Origin: Methylobrevis albus | Lineage (GTDB): Bacteria > Pseudomonadota > Alphaproteobacteria > Rhizobiales > Pleomorphomonadaceae | Length of the DNA: 64,000 nt | NCBI RefSeq assembly: GCF_015904235.1 | Contig: NZ_JADZLT010000053.1 | Location: forward strand, 62,001-126,000 | Reading direction: 5' to 3' | Shown here: positions 49,958 through 58,737 of the stretch, piece after piece | Numbering within the stretch: the stretch's first letter is position 1 | How the letters are laid out: the number at the start of each line of letters is the position of its first letter | Made by a program: the position numbers and the translations under genes | The notes under the pieces: generated by a model | The model's input: the letters and a program-made list of their open reading frames with translations, nothing else | Told to the model about the DNA's origin: nothing | Database searches by the model: none

Positions 49958-52422
49958 GGCGACTTCCTTCCGAGCGTGTTGAGCAGGACGATCGTGGAGA
50001 GCCCGAGCAGCACCGACGACAGCAGCAGCAACGCGGAGAAGGCGAGGATGTTGTCCGACAGCCAGTTGGCGGCCACGAGGCGCAGGTTGCCGATCGAGAG
50101 CGGCTGCGTCTCGAGGAAGCGGAAGGCGCCTATCTCGCGGCTTTCGAGGGTGCCCGTCGCGGCCTGATAGGTGCTGATGCTGCCGTCGATCTGGCGCCAG
50201 CGCTCCGCCGTGGTGACCGCGCGGACGCCCTCGTCGAGCTGCGCCTCGGACGGCGCGGCGATCACCGTCCACGCGCCGACGCCGCCCGGCGCCGCATTCT
50301 GGGCGATGATCAGCGACGCACCCGCCGGGGGCGTGAACTCGGTCTGCACGCCGGGCATCAGGCGGAGCGTGCCGAGCGAGATGTCGAAGTTGCGCACGAG
50401 CCAGTCCTCGAACGACGACACCTGCCCGCGCCAGCCGCCTTCGGCAAGCCGGTCGCGCCAGCGCTCGAAGCTCTCGCGCGTGTCGGTGCCGCCCTGGTCC
50501 AGCGTCGGCAGCCGCTGCGGCGTCGACGACCAGTCGCTGCGCAGCGTTTCGGGCAGGCCGACGGCGGTGAGGACGCCCGGCGGCATCTGGCTGATCGGGC
50601 CGATGAACAGCGCCGGCCCGTTGCCGATCCCCGCCGGCGACATCACCGGGTTGATCGCGATCGGCCGCCCCGCGGCCACCGAGAGCCGCGCAAACAACGT
50701 CGCCGCCGCCGACAGCGTCTCCGGCTGGCCGCCGCCGATCAGCGTCGGCAGCGCCTGCGCGTCGGCGTCGTAGGGAAAGCCCATGCCGGCGAACGCGGCG
50801 AGGTTCGGCTCCTGGCCGATGCGGGCATAGCGCGGCACGTCGAGCTGGCTGCTGTCGAACAGCACGAAGCGACTGTCGCCGAGCGCGGTCGCACCCGGCA
50901 GGCAGGCCGCGTCGGCGGCCGTCATCAGCACCGCCTCGAGGGTGATCACGTTGGCGCCGGGCTTCATGTGCTGCATCGTCACCGAGATCGGCAGATGCCG
51001 CAGGATCGCCCCGCCCTCGGAGGTGATCGGCACCGTCGCGGCGATGTTGTCGTTGACGTAGACGTCGATGTGGCTGCCGGGCAGCACCTCCGAGGAATAG
51101 GCGGCGTCGAGCAGCAGCGACACCTCGCCATAAGCGGTGGCGTAGAAGTCGGCCGGCAGGCCGAAGGCGAAGTCGGTCCGGAAGCGCCGTCCGGAGAATT
51201 CGTGCGTCCGAACCCCGAGCTGGGCCAGCGTCAGCGAGGTCGCGGCGGCGATCACCGGCGGCTCCGGCATGCGTGCGGACTGCATCGAAAGTGCAGCACG
51301 ATCCGCGCCCGGTGTCCGGTCGACTGTGCCGACGATCCCCTCGACGGCGATCTCCACCGCGTCCCAGGTCGGGCCCGTGACGATGAGCGTCGAGGCGCCG
51401 AGACGTGGATCGTCGATGAAACCGGTCAGCGGACGCGACGTCGCCCCGTCCGGTAGCGCCGCCAGCACCGCGCCGAGTTCCGGCGCCGTGCCGAGCGCGA
51501 CCGACAGCCGCCCCGGCCCTTCGACCGGCGCGTCGGGTGCCCCGGTGCGCACCCGCACCTCCTGGTTCGGCATGCCGGCGATCAGCGCGAGGCCCTCGGC
51601 GAGCCGGATCATCGGCGCGGTGATCGTCGGCTGGCCGAGCGAGGGCACCACGATCTCGATGCTGGTGACGCCGGCGGTGTTGACGCCGAGCGCCGCGATG
51701 TCGCCGATCCGGTGCAACCGGCCGGCATCCGGGCCTTCGAAGGCGATGAACGTCGCCGACTGGTCGATCGCGGTCCAGAGTTCATAGGTCGACTGGATCG
51801 AGCAGTCGGTGCGATGGCGCTGCTCGGCGCGGAAGCGGACGAGATTGGTGCCTGCGCGCAGCAGGCCCGGGCGCAGGTCAGCGGTCACGATGCCGGTCCG
51901 GTCGGAGATCCCGACCGGCGTGTCGATCACCAGTTCGCCGTTGATGAACACCTCGAGCCGCGAGATCTCGGGCGCGACGACGACGGCATTGCGGAAGCCG
52001 ACGCTGAGCCGCGCGGTCGACGCGGCTTGCTCCTGCGTCAACGTCACCGCCCACGCCCGCTCGTCGGTCTCGCCCGCCAGCGACATCGTCTCGAACGGCA
52101 CCAGCGGGCGCCGTGTCATCCGCGGCGCGGCCGGCGCGGCGGGCACGGCCGGTTCCGCTGCTTCCGCGGCCGGCGTCGGGGCGTCTGGCGATGGGGCGGT
52201 CGGCGTGGGCGCGACCGGCGTCGAGGCGCCGGGCGCAGGGGCGGCGGGCGCCGCCGGCGTTGCCGCTGGGGCCGGCGGCCGCGCCGGCCGGTTCGGGATC
52301 TCCAGACGTTCGCGCTCGGGCGACATGTCGAACGGCGTCGTCTGCGCGAAAAGCGGCACGCTCCCCGGCACGCTGAGCGCGCCGAGGAGCGTCAATCCGA
52401 CGAGGGCCGGCCAGCGCCTCAT
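49954..52422 (-). CDS. bcsB: Cellulose synthase regulatory subunit BcsB
   Basis: This 822-residue periplasmic subunit guides the growing glucan and anchors BcsA. It has a signal peptide (cleavage near LFAQ), then a long Pro/Ala/Thr linker (about 45-100), then alternating carbohydrate-binding and flavodoxin-like domains. Typical text includes FINGELVIDTPVGI, RTDCSIQSTYELWTAID, GSHIDVYVNDN and MKPGANVITLEAVL. A C-terminal helix (ILAFSALLLLSSVLLGLSTIVLL) anchors it in the inner membrane. The start at 52422 overlaps the bcsA stop (ATGA), and the end overlaps bcsZ in the same way. Confidence 0.93.
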   Translation of the reverse strand: MRRWPALVGLTLLGALSVPGSVPLFAQTTPFDMSPERERLEIPNRPARPPAPAATPAAPAAPAPGASTPVAPTPTAPSPDAPTPAAEAAEPAVPAAPAAPRMTRRPLVPFETMSLAGETDERAWAVTLTQEQAASTARLSVGFRNAVVVAPEISRLEVFINGELVIDTPVGISDRTGIVTADLRPGLLRAGTNLVRFRAEQRHRTDCSIQSTYELWTAIDQSATFIAFEGPDAGRLHRIGDIAALGVNTAGVTSIEIVVPSLGQPTITAPMIRLAEGLALIAGMPNQEVRVRTGAPDAPVEGPGRLSVALGTAPELGAVLAALPDGATSRPLTGFIDDPRLGASTLIVTGPTWDAVEIAVEGIVGTVDRTPGADRAALSMQSARMPEPPVIAAATSLTLAQLGVRTHEFSGRRFRTDFAFGLPADFYATAYGEVSLLLDAAYSSEVLPGSHIDVYVNDNIAATVPITSEGGAILRHLPISVTMQHMKPGANVITLEAVLMTAADAACLPGATALGDSRFVLFDSSQLDVPRYARIGQEPNLAAFAGMGFPYDADAQALPTLIGGGQPETLSAAATLFARLSVAAGRPIAINPVMSPAGIGNGPALFIGPISQMPPGVLTAVGLPETLRSDWSSTPQRLPTLDQGGTDTRESFERWRDRLAEGGWRGQVSSFEDWLVRNFDISLGTLRLMPGVQTEFTPPAGASLIIAQNAAPGGVGAWTVIAAPSEAQLDEGVRAVTTAERWRQIDGSISTYQAATGTLESREIGAFRFLETQPLSIGNLRLVAANWLSDNILAFSALLLLSSVLLGLSTIVLLNTLGRKSP

Positions 52423-54611
52423 CGCGGCACCCCGACGACCGGGGCCGGCGCCGGCACCGGGTTCTGGCCGCGCCGCTTGAAGAGATAGACGAGGCCGCGG
52501 CCGGTCTGGTAGGCGGCGAGCCAGAGGAACCACAGCGTGCCGCGCACCAGCCCCGGGTTGACGCGCCGCGACAGCTGGAACGCCGTCCACTGGGCGGAGT
52601 TGGCGAAGATCAGGTCCGAGACCAGGCGGTGATGATCGGGGCCCTTCGGGTCGTACTGGCAGCCGATCGCCATCCCCTGCTGGCTCGCCTGCAGGTTCCG
52701 CACCGTCACCGGGAGCTCGTTGGTCGGGATCTCCGAATGCGGCCGGAAGCGGATGCGCGTCTCGTGCAGCACCCGCACGTCCTCGGCGATGCGGCCGTGC
52801 ACGATTACGCGCGCGCCGTTGACCGAGACGTCCTCGATCGTCGCCGGCAGCCACTCGCCGCCCGAGAGGAACTCGCAGCGCCGGCGCACCTGCACGCGTC
52901 GGCTGCTCTGCGGCTCGCCGCGCTCGGAGACGACTCCGAGGGCGCAGCCGGCGAGCAGCAGGTTGAGCAGGTTCCACGCGCCGACGACGAGGGTGACGTC
53001 GGCCTTGTACGGCTCGGTGATCACCCGGTAGATCGTCATCAGCACGCCGGCGCAGAGGATCGCGAAGATCACGAAGAACGGCGTGCCGATCTCCGACAGC
53101 CGGCTGCGATCGATCGATTCGTCCTTCGCCGTCACCTTGAAGGTCGGCTTGCGCGGGTTGAGGATCACCGAGACGACCGCCGGCAGCAGATGCACCGTCT
53201 GGACGTACTCGTAGAGCTCCGAAATCCACGGCCAGCGGAACGCCCCGTAGAGATAGTTCTGCATCATCAGGTTCACGACCATGTACGTCAGCGTATAGGC
53301 CATGAACTCGCCGCCGGAAGCGGTGAAGATCTCGAGGTCGAAGAACAGGTAGAACAGCGGCGAGACGAGGAAGATCGTGCGCGCGAACGGAAACAGCCAG
53401 AACAGCGTCGACGACATGTAGCAAAGCCGCTGCGCCGGCGAGAGACCGCGCTTGAACGGCGGGAATCGGAACCGCAGGATCTGCATCATGCCCTGCGCCC
53501 AGCGGCTGCGCTGGCCGATGAAGCTCGCGAACGTCGCCGGCTGCAGGCCCGCGATCAGCGGGCGGTCGACGTAGACGCTGTGCCAGCCGCGCGAGTGCAG
53601 CTCGATCGCCGTCTCGCAGTCCTCGGTGATGCTGACGCCGCTGAAGCCGTTGGTCTCCTCCAGCGCCTTGCGGCGCAGCACCGCGGCCGAGCCGCAGAAG
53701 AACGAGGCGTTCCACTTGTCGAGGCCGCGCTGGATGATGCCGTAGAACATCTCGTTCTCGGACGGCATCTTCTCAAAGGTGCGCAGGTTGCGCTCGAGCG
53801 GGTCGGGGTTGAGGAAGAAGTGCGGCGTCTGCACCAGGAAGATGCGCGGATCCTCGCGGAAGTAGCCGACGGTCTCCTTCAGGAAGTCGCGCGCCGGCGC
53901 GTGGTCGGCATCGAACACGACGACGAGTTCGCCGGTCGAGTGCTCGAGCCCGTTGTTGAGGTTGCCCGCCTTGGCGTGCAGGTTGCGGTCGCGCGTGAGG
54001 TAGCGGACGCCGAGATCGGCGCAGAGTCGCTGCAGGTCGGCGTGGCGCCGCTCGGCGGCCAGCGCCTCCTCGACCCGGTCGGAGCCGCGCTTCTGCCAGG
54101 TGCCGCCGTCGTCGAGCAGCCAGACGGTGACCTTCTCCGCCGGATAGTCCATGCCCTTGGCCGCCGCCATGGTGTTGGCGAGCAGCGGCAGGTCTTCGTT
54201 GTAGGTCGGGATGAAGACGTCGACGGTGGGCAGGTCGGTCTCGACCAGCTTCACTGCCGGACGCGGCTTCAGCGGGTTGGCGACGACGAACAGGCTCAGC
54301 GCCAGCATGAAGACGCTGTAGATTTCGGCGAGATAGAGCAGGAACCCGACGATGAAGTCCTCGGGCTGGTTGATCGGCGGCAGCGTCGAGGTGGTGCGCC
54401 AGTAGACGTAGCGCAGCACGATCGCCGTGCCGAGCGCGAGCGCGATCAGCCGCCAGACGCCGTCGGGACGGACCATCTTCAGCAGCATCATCGAGAACAG
54501 CACGGCGGCGCCCGCGATGAGCTGGGCCTGCAGGTTGATCGGCAGCGTGACGACGGCCATCACGGCCACCGACATTACCAGCCAGATCCCTATGACGATC
54601 AGCTTGCGCAT
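52419..54611 (-). CDS. bcsA: Cellulose synthase catalytic subunit BcsA with PilZ domain
   Basis: This 730-residue inner-membrane GT2 enzyme makes beta-1,4-glucan from UDP-glucose and moves it across the membrane. The processive signature is complete: DDGG at about 167-170, DAD at 234-236, TED at 329-331 and QRSRW at 367-371. Membrane helices flank the GT domain. A C-terminal PilZ domain follows, with an arginine-rich RRVQVRRR segment and DVSVNGARV, matching the RxxxR and [DN]xSxxG cyclic-di-GMP motifs. It follows bcsN after a 76-base gap and leads an overlapping run bcsA-bcsB-bcsZ-bcsK. Confidence 0.96.
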   Translation of the reverse strand: MRKLIVIGIWLVMSVAVMAVVTLPINLQAQLIAGAAVLFSMMLLKMVRPDGVWRLIALALGTAIVLRYVYWRTTSTLPPINQPEDFIVGFLLYLAEIYSVFMLALSLFVVANPLKPRPAVKLVETDLPTVDVFIPTYNEDLPLLANTMAAAKGMDYPAEKVTVWLLDDGGTWQKRGSDRVEEALAAERRHADLQRLCADLGVRYLTRDRNLHAKAGNLNNGLEHSTGELVVVFDADHAPARDFLKETVGYFREDPRIFLVQTPHFFLNPDPLERNLRTFEKMPSENEMFYGIIQRGLDKWNASFFCGSAAVLRRKALEETNGFSGVSITEDCETAIELHSRGWHSVYVDRPLIAGLQPATFASFIGQRSRWAQGMMQILRFRFPPFKRGLSPAQRLCYMSSTLFWLFPFARTIFLVSPLFYLFFDLEIFTASGGEFMAYTLTYMVVNLMMQNYLYGAFRWPWISELYEYVQTVHLLPAVVSVILNPRKPTFKVTAKDESIDRSRLSEIGTPFFVIFAILCAGVLMTIYRVITEPYKADVTLVVGAWNLLNLLLAGCALGVVSERGEPQSSRRVQVRRRCEFLSGGEWLPATIEDVSVNGARVIVHGRIAEDVRVLHETRIRFRPHSEIPTNELPVTVRNLQASQQGMAIGCQYDPKGPDHHRLVSDLIFANSAQWTAFQLSRRVNPGLVRGTLWFLWLAAYQTGRGLVYLFKRRGQNPVPAPAPVVGVPR

Positions 54612-54687
54612 CGACCCCTCAGTTCGTCGCCGTAAGCCGGCACTCTAGTCCGCGGAACGCTTAAGCTTCCTGAAGACCCGCGCATTC

Positions 54688-55977
54688 TCAGTTCGCCGCC
54701 GCGGGGCACGCGCCGGTGGCAGAGCGCGCCGCGCCGTCCGGGCAGCCCGGAAGCCCGAGCGGCGTCGGCAGCACCGACGACGGCGACGGCACGCGCGGGA
54801 ACACGGCGACGGCCGGCGCGCCGGGCGCGGCCGAAGACGACGCTGGTGCCGAGGGCGCCAAAGGCGTGAGCGGCGGCGGCGTCACCACCCGCGGCGCGGC
54901 CGGAGCGGCGGCGGGACGCGCGGACGGGCCAGCCGGCACCAGGGTTCGCTGGAGCGCCGGAGCGCGTGCGGCGGGCTCCGCCGCGTCGGTCGCCGCCTGC
55001 GGCAGGGGCGCCGCGACCGCGCCGGCGGCATCCGGCGACGGCACCGGCGCATAGATCGACGGGTCGACCGGCGCGGTCGCCAGCGGCCGGGTGCCGGGCG
55101 CGGCATCGGGGGATGGGATCGTCTGGACGACCGGCATGACAACCGGTGCGGCCGGCGCTGCGCTCCGACGCACCGCGGCGCGCGGGGCGCTGTCGGCGGG
55201 CGGCGCGGCGGCGACGCCGGTCAGCACCGGCGTGAAGCCCGCCTGCCCGCCCGGATAGATCGGCGCGCCGGGCCGGCCCAGGGTTTCGGGCGGCGGCAGA
55301 GGATCGCCATAGGGGTTCCAGCTGCCGCTCTTGAAGAAGGCGTTGATCGACAGCCCATACATCACCGACAGCAGCGTCTCCTCGCTCACCCCGGCCTCGC
55401 AGAGCCGCAGGCGCAGCTGGATCGTCCCCTGCTTGCTGAACAGCGTGGAGGACATGTCGGGCGCGCGGATGCGCTGCCAGGCGTAGAGGCAGAGATCGCC
55501 GGCGGACGACACGCCGACGGCGTAGCCGAACGGGCCGTAGCGGTTCTGCACGTAATAGGGCGAGGTCTTCATCGGCACGCCGGGCAGCAGCTCGCGGAAC
55601 TCGGCTGCGAAATCCGACTGTCCGAGCGGTCGGTTGGCGAGCCGGGTGTCGCCGGCGGCCATGCCGTCCACCGGCCCGAAGAACTGGACGCGAATGAGGT
55701 TCTGGCCGGCGGCGCGCGCCGTCGTCGACAGCGAGATGTCCTGCTGCACCGCGTTGGCGAAGGTGCGCTCGACGATGCCGAGCACCGCGGGCCCGCCCGG
55801 CGGCGGCAGCACGAGGGCGTTCTCGGGTCCGACGATGCGGCTGACGGAGGAGGTTTCCAGTCGTCCCGACTGTGCGCAGCCGGCGATGGTGAGGCAGATC
55901 AGAGCGAGGGAGAGCCAGGCGCCCGAAGCACCCGTCCTGCCGTGAACCCGCCGATCGCGACGCATGACGCGAGGCAT
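54688..55977 (-). CDS. bcsN: Cellulose biosynthesis lipoprotein BcsN
   Basis: This 429-residue protein has a signal sequence with a lipobox (LTIAGC, Cys at about residue 34), so it is a lipoprotein. The conserved part (about 45-235) includes ENALVLPPPGGPAVLGIVERTF, NAVQQDISLSTTARAAGQN, IRVQFFGPVDG and YGPFGYAVGVSSAGDLCLYAWQRI, the BcsN pattern of rhizobial cellulose operons. The last 190 residues are a Pro/Ala/Ser-rich tail with no fold visible. Its function is not known; it is a marker of type III operons. The ATG at 55977 follows AGAGAGG. An operon promoter should lie at about 55980-56080. Confidence 0.83.
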   Translation of the reverse strand: MPRVMRRDRRVHGRTGASGAWLSLALICLTIAGCAQSGRLETSSVSRIVGPENALVLPPPGGPAVLGIVERTFANAVQQDISLSTTARAAGQNLIRVQFFGPVDGMAAGDTRLANRPLGQSDFAAEFRELLPGVPMKTSPYYVQNRYGPFGYAVGVSSAGDLCLYAWQRIRAPDMSSTLFSKQGTIQLRLRLCEAGVSEETLLSVMYGLSINAFFKSGSWNPYGDPLPPPETLGRPGAPIYPGGQAGFTPVLTGVAAAPPADSAPRAAVRRSAAPAAPVVMPVVQTIPSPDAAPGTRPLATAPVDPSIYAPVPSPDAAGAVAAPLPQAATDAAEPAARAPALQRTLVPAGPSARPAAAPAAPRVVTPPPLTPLAPSAPASSSAAPGAPAVAVFPRVPSPSSVLPTPLGLPGCPDGAARSATGACPAAAN

Positions 55978-56087
55978 GTCTGTGCCTCTCTTTGCATTTC
56001 GTGCTCGATCCGCGGCGGAGTTTAGGTCCGTCGATCCGTCTTGCGGGACCTCATGGTCGTGATAGGTCCGATATGGTTAACAAATCC

Positions 56088-56627
56088 TTACTGGAGGGTT
56101 TCGGCGCCCTCGGCGGCGGAGATCTCGGCGATTCTGTCATGCCGGACCACGTCTCCGGGCTGCAGACCGATCGCCGCCGCGGTGCCCGCGACCAGCTCGA
56201 GCACGAATCGCACCGGCGCGCCCGACATGATCGGCCGCTCCGACAGCGGCGTGGTGTCGGCCGCGATGCGCACGACGCGGCCGTCGATGTCGATGAAGAT
56301 GATGTCGAGCGAGACGTAAGTGTCCTTCATCCAGAACGACGCCTCGCCGGTCCGCTCCATGTCGAACAGCATGCCGCGGTCGGGCGCGAGCGACCGGCGG
56401 TACATCAGCCCGACCGAGCGCGTTTCCGGCGTGTCGACGAGTTCGACCTCGAACCGGTGCTCGGCGCCCCGCGCCACGACCACGAGCGGTGAGAGTTCCT
56501 GCTCCACCGCCGGCGGCGGCGCCTCGGCGGCCGGCTGGGCGCGCGGCGCGATGGCGGCGGGAAAGCCGGTGACGAGCAACGCGGCGACGGCCGCGGCGCG
56601 GACGAGCAAGCTGTGACGTGACATCAT
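56088..56627 (-). CDS. DUF192 secreted protein
   Basis: This 179-residue protein has a signal peptide (about 1-30) and a single DUF192 domain. Family blocks are FEVELVDTPETRSVGLMYRRSLAPDRGMLFDM, ASFWMKDTYVSLDIIFID and FVLELVAGTAAAIGLQPGDVV. The fold is a small beta-barrel of unknown activity. Two ATGs (56627 and 56624) compete for the start. In Rhizobiales it usually follows the cold-shock gene, as here, but a 401-base gap with a repeat separates them. Confidence 0.88.
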   Translation of the reverse strand: MMSRHSLLVRAAAVAALLVTGFPAAIAPRAQPAAEAPPPAVEQELSPLVVVARGAEHRFEVELVDTPETRSVGLMYRRSLAPDRGMLFDMERTGEASFWMKDTYVSLDIIFIDIDGRVVRIAADTTPLSERPIMSGAPVRFVLELVAGTAAAIGLQPGDVVRHDRIAEISAAEGAETLQ

Positions 56628-57028
56628 CTGAACGTCCGGTGTGCTGGACCGGGCCGGCGGGAGCGGGCGACCCGGTCTCGGAAAAGGAATTGTCGCGCCT
56701 AGCCGGCGAGCCCGACGCGCCGCCGGTGCACACCATTCCGCCCGGCATCGATGTCGGGAGCATGGCAAAGAGATCGGCGAGAGCAGCGGGTGAACGCGGC
56801 GCCATCGCGTCCGGCGATGGCCGAAGCAGATATACCCCCTCGTGGGGCTGCGGAGCAGACCCGCTGGCTCCGTCGCAGGGGTGGCGCGTCCGAAAGCCCG
56901 GGTCGGGAAGGGTGCAGCGCTGCCGCATGATGAGGAGGGGCCGTTACCCCTCCCGGCTCGCTGCGCTCGCCACCCTCCCCACAAGGGGGAGGGATGGTCA
57001 CGCCATCCTTGGACCAGTAGCAGGTCCG
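56628..57028 (-). other. Gene-free stretch between the cold-shock gene and the DUF192 gene
   Basis: No coding frame with family character is seen in these 401 bases. The half near 57000 holds a GC-rich palindromic repeat (56949-56993). The half near 56650-56820 has no structure I can name. Confidence 0.5.
56949..56993. repeat. GC-rich intergenic repeat with terminal hairpin
   Basis: The unit contains CCTCCCGGCTCGCTGCGCTC and ends in a hairpin CCCTCCCC-acaag-GGGGAGGG (56973-56993). I recall this sequence type as a frequent intergenic repeat in Rhizobiales. It lies inside the gap between two genes that are usually close neighbours. Confidence 0.5.
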
Positions 57029-57604
57029 TCAGTGCGACGAGGGCGCGCCGCCGGCGTTGAGCGGGCGGACTTCCGAGGCGATCAGGCCCTTCGGGCCGTC
57101 GCCGTAGCGGATCAGCACGAACTGGCCGGGCCGCAGTTCCGCCATGCCGTAGCGGCGCAGCGTCTCCATGTGGATGAAGATGTCCTCGGTGCCCTCGCCG
57201 CGGGTGACGAAGCCGAAGCCGCGCACGCGATTGAACCACTTCACCTCGACCTGCTCGAGCCCGCTGGTCGGCGTCACCTGCACGAAGGCGCGCGACGGCG
57301 GCATCTGCGAGGGATGCACGGCGGTGGATTCGTCCATCGATATGATACGCAGCGCCTGCAGGCCCTTCGGCCGGTTCAGCACTTCGCAGACGATCCGAGA
57401 GCCCTCGTAGGCGGTCTGGAAGCCGTCGCGGCGCAGGCAGGTCACGTGCAGCAGAATGTCGGGCAGGTCGTCGTCGGGCACGATGAAGCCGAAGCCCTTG
57501 CCCACGTCGAACCACTTGATGGTTCCGGCGACCTCGATCACGTCGACGCCGGCGTCTTCGGCCGAAACCGCGACGGCTCCATGATCCGCCTGGAACTTTG
57601 ACAT
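57029..57604 (-). CDS. Double cold-shock-domain protein
   Basis: This 191-residue nucleic-acid-binding protein contains two cold-shock domains. Domain 1 (about 23-90) has IKWFDVGKGFGFIVPDD and DILLHVT. Domain 2 (about 118-185) has VKWFNRVRGFGFVTRGEG and EDIFIHMETLRRYG. RNP1 (GFGFI/GFGFV) is intact in both; RNP2 is intact in the second (DIFIH) and altered in the first (DILLH). A flexible linker joins them. It probably binds single-stranded RNA as a chaperone. I start at ATG 57604 (MSKFQADHG). Confidence 0.9.
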   Translation of the reverse strand: MSKFQADHGAVAVSAEDAGVDVIEVAGTIKWFDVGKGFGFIVPDDDLPDILLHVTCLRRDGFQTAYEGSRIVCEVLNRPKGLQALRIISMDESTAVHPSQMPPSRAFVQVTPTSGLEQVEVKWFNRVRGFGFVTRGEGTEDIFIHMETLRRYGMAELRPGQFVLIRYGDGPKGLIASEVRPLNAGGAPSSH

Positions 57605-57903
57605 GACCGAAGGCCCCTCCATCCCGTGGCGCGCCGGGTACTCTACACGACAGCCGAGCCGCGCGAAGCGAATCTCGTTCATGGAATCTTACCATCGAAA
57701 TGCCATGCGCCCGCAAGCCCATCGGGCGGGAAGCCGGCGTTTTCCCGCCGAAAACCCGCTTTTCCGATCCGCTGCCGGCTACAAAGCACGACGCCGCGCG
57801 CGGGCCGGCACCAGGGCGCGGCGGCCGGAAGGCGCTTGTCGGCGCCCGTCGTCGGGCCTAAGTCGGACCGGGGACGAACCGCACCGGTCAAGAGGACGAC
57901 GAC

Positions 57904-58344
57904 ATGCGCTACCTGCACACCATGATCCGGATCAGCGACATCGATCAGTCGCTCGACTTCTTCTGCAACAAGCTCGGCATGGTCGAGGTCCGCCGCTCCG
58001 AAAGCGAGAAGGGCCGCTACACGCTGATCTTCCTCGCCGCCGCCGAGGACGTCGACAGCGCGCGCCGCGGCGCGGCTCCCCTCGTCGAGCTCACCTTCAA
58101 CTGGGACCCCGAAGCCTACGGCGAAGGCCGCAATTTCGGCCATCTCGCCTATGAGGTCGACGACATCTACGCCACCTGTGCCGCACTTCAGGCGGCCGGC
58201 GTCACCATCAACCGCCCGCCGCGCGATGGCCGCATGGCCTTCGTCCGCAGCCCGGACAACATCTCGATCGAACTGCTGCAGAAGGGCGACGCGCTGGAGA
58301 TCGCCGAGCCCTGGGCGAGCATGGGCAACACCGGCCACTGGTAA
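57904..58344 (+). CDS. gloA: Lactoylglutathione lyase (glyoxalase I)
   Basis: This 146-residue metalloenzyme turns the methylglyoxal-glutathione hemithioacetal into S-lactoylglutathione. Family text is close: MRYLHTMIRISDIDQSLDFFCNKLGM, LVELTFNWDPEAYGEGRNFGHLAYEVDDIY and FVRSPDNISIELLQKG. The metal ligands are His6, the Glu in LELTFN-equivalent VELTFN, His in FGHLAY and Glu in ISIELL. GAGGACGACGAC precedes the ATG. A GC-rich hairpin (58356-58386) follows the stop codon and may end the transcript. Confidence 0.94.
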   Translation: MRYLHTMIRISDIDQSLDFFCNKLGMVEVRRSESEKGRYTLIFLAAAEDVDSARRGAAPLVELTFNWDPEAYGEGRNFGHLAYEVDDIYATCAALQAAGVTINRPPRDGRMAFVRSPDNISIELLQKGDALEIAEPWASMGNTGHW

Positions 58345-58737
58345 GTTCGGGCCTGCCGCTGCGGGTGCCGGGGGGCCTCGCAGCGGTCGGTTGAAGGACA
58401 GGGATTTTGCTGAGCGGCGCATCGATGCCGCTACGCGGTATTGCGGATCGTTTCGCGTTCGCCGGGCAAGTCGAGGGCCAAGTCAAGCGGCCACCCGCCG
58501 CAGTTTCGCCTTGCCATCACCACAAAGGACGTGTTCTGTCGGCCCTCAATTCGGGGGACTACGCTGCCAATCGATCTCGGGATCGTCCTTTGCCGGACTT
58601 GCCCGAGCGCCCCGTGACATGGCGAAGGACGGCGACGCGGCCGTCCGCGCCCGGCCCCGGCTGCCTGCCGGCGCCATTGCCGCACAGGCACGCGCACGTC
58701 GCCCGGCGTGCGTTAAGTCGGGGAGCCCAGTCTAGGC
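58345..58737 (+). other. Gene-free stretch after gloA
   Basis: These 393 bases hold an 8-bp GC hairpin without a T-run (58356-58363 with 58379-58386), probably the gloA transcript end. The promoter of the lipoprotein gene should also be here. I see no tRNA, repeat or coding frame. Confidence 0.45.
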
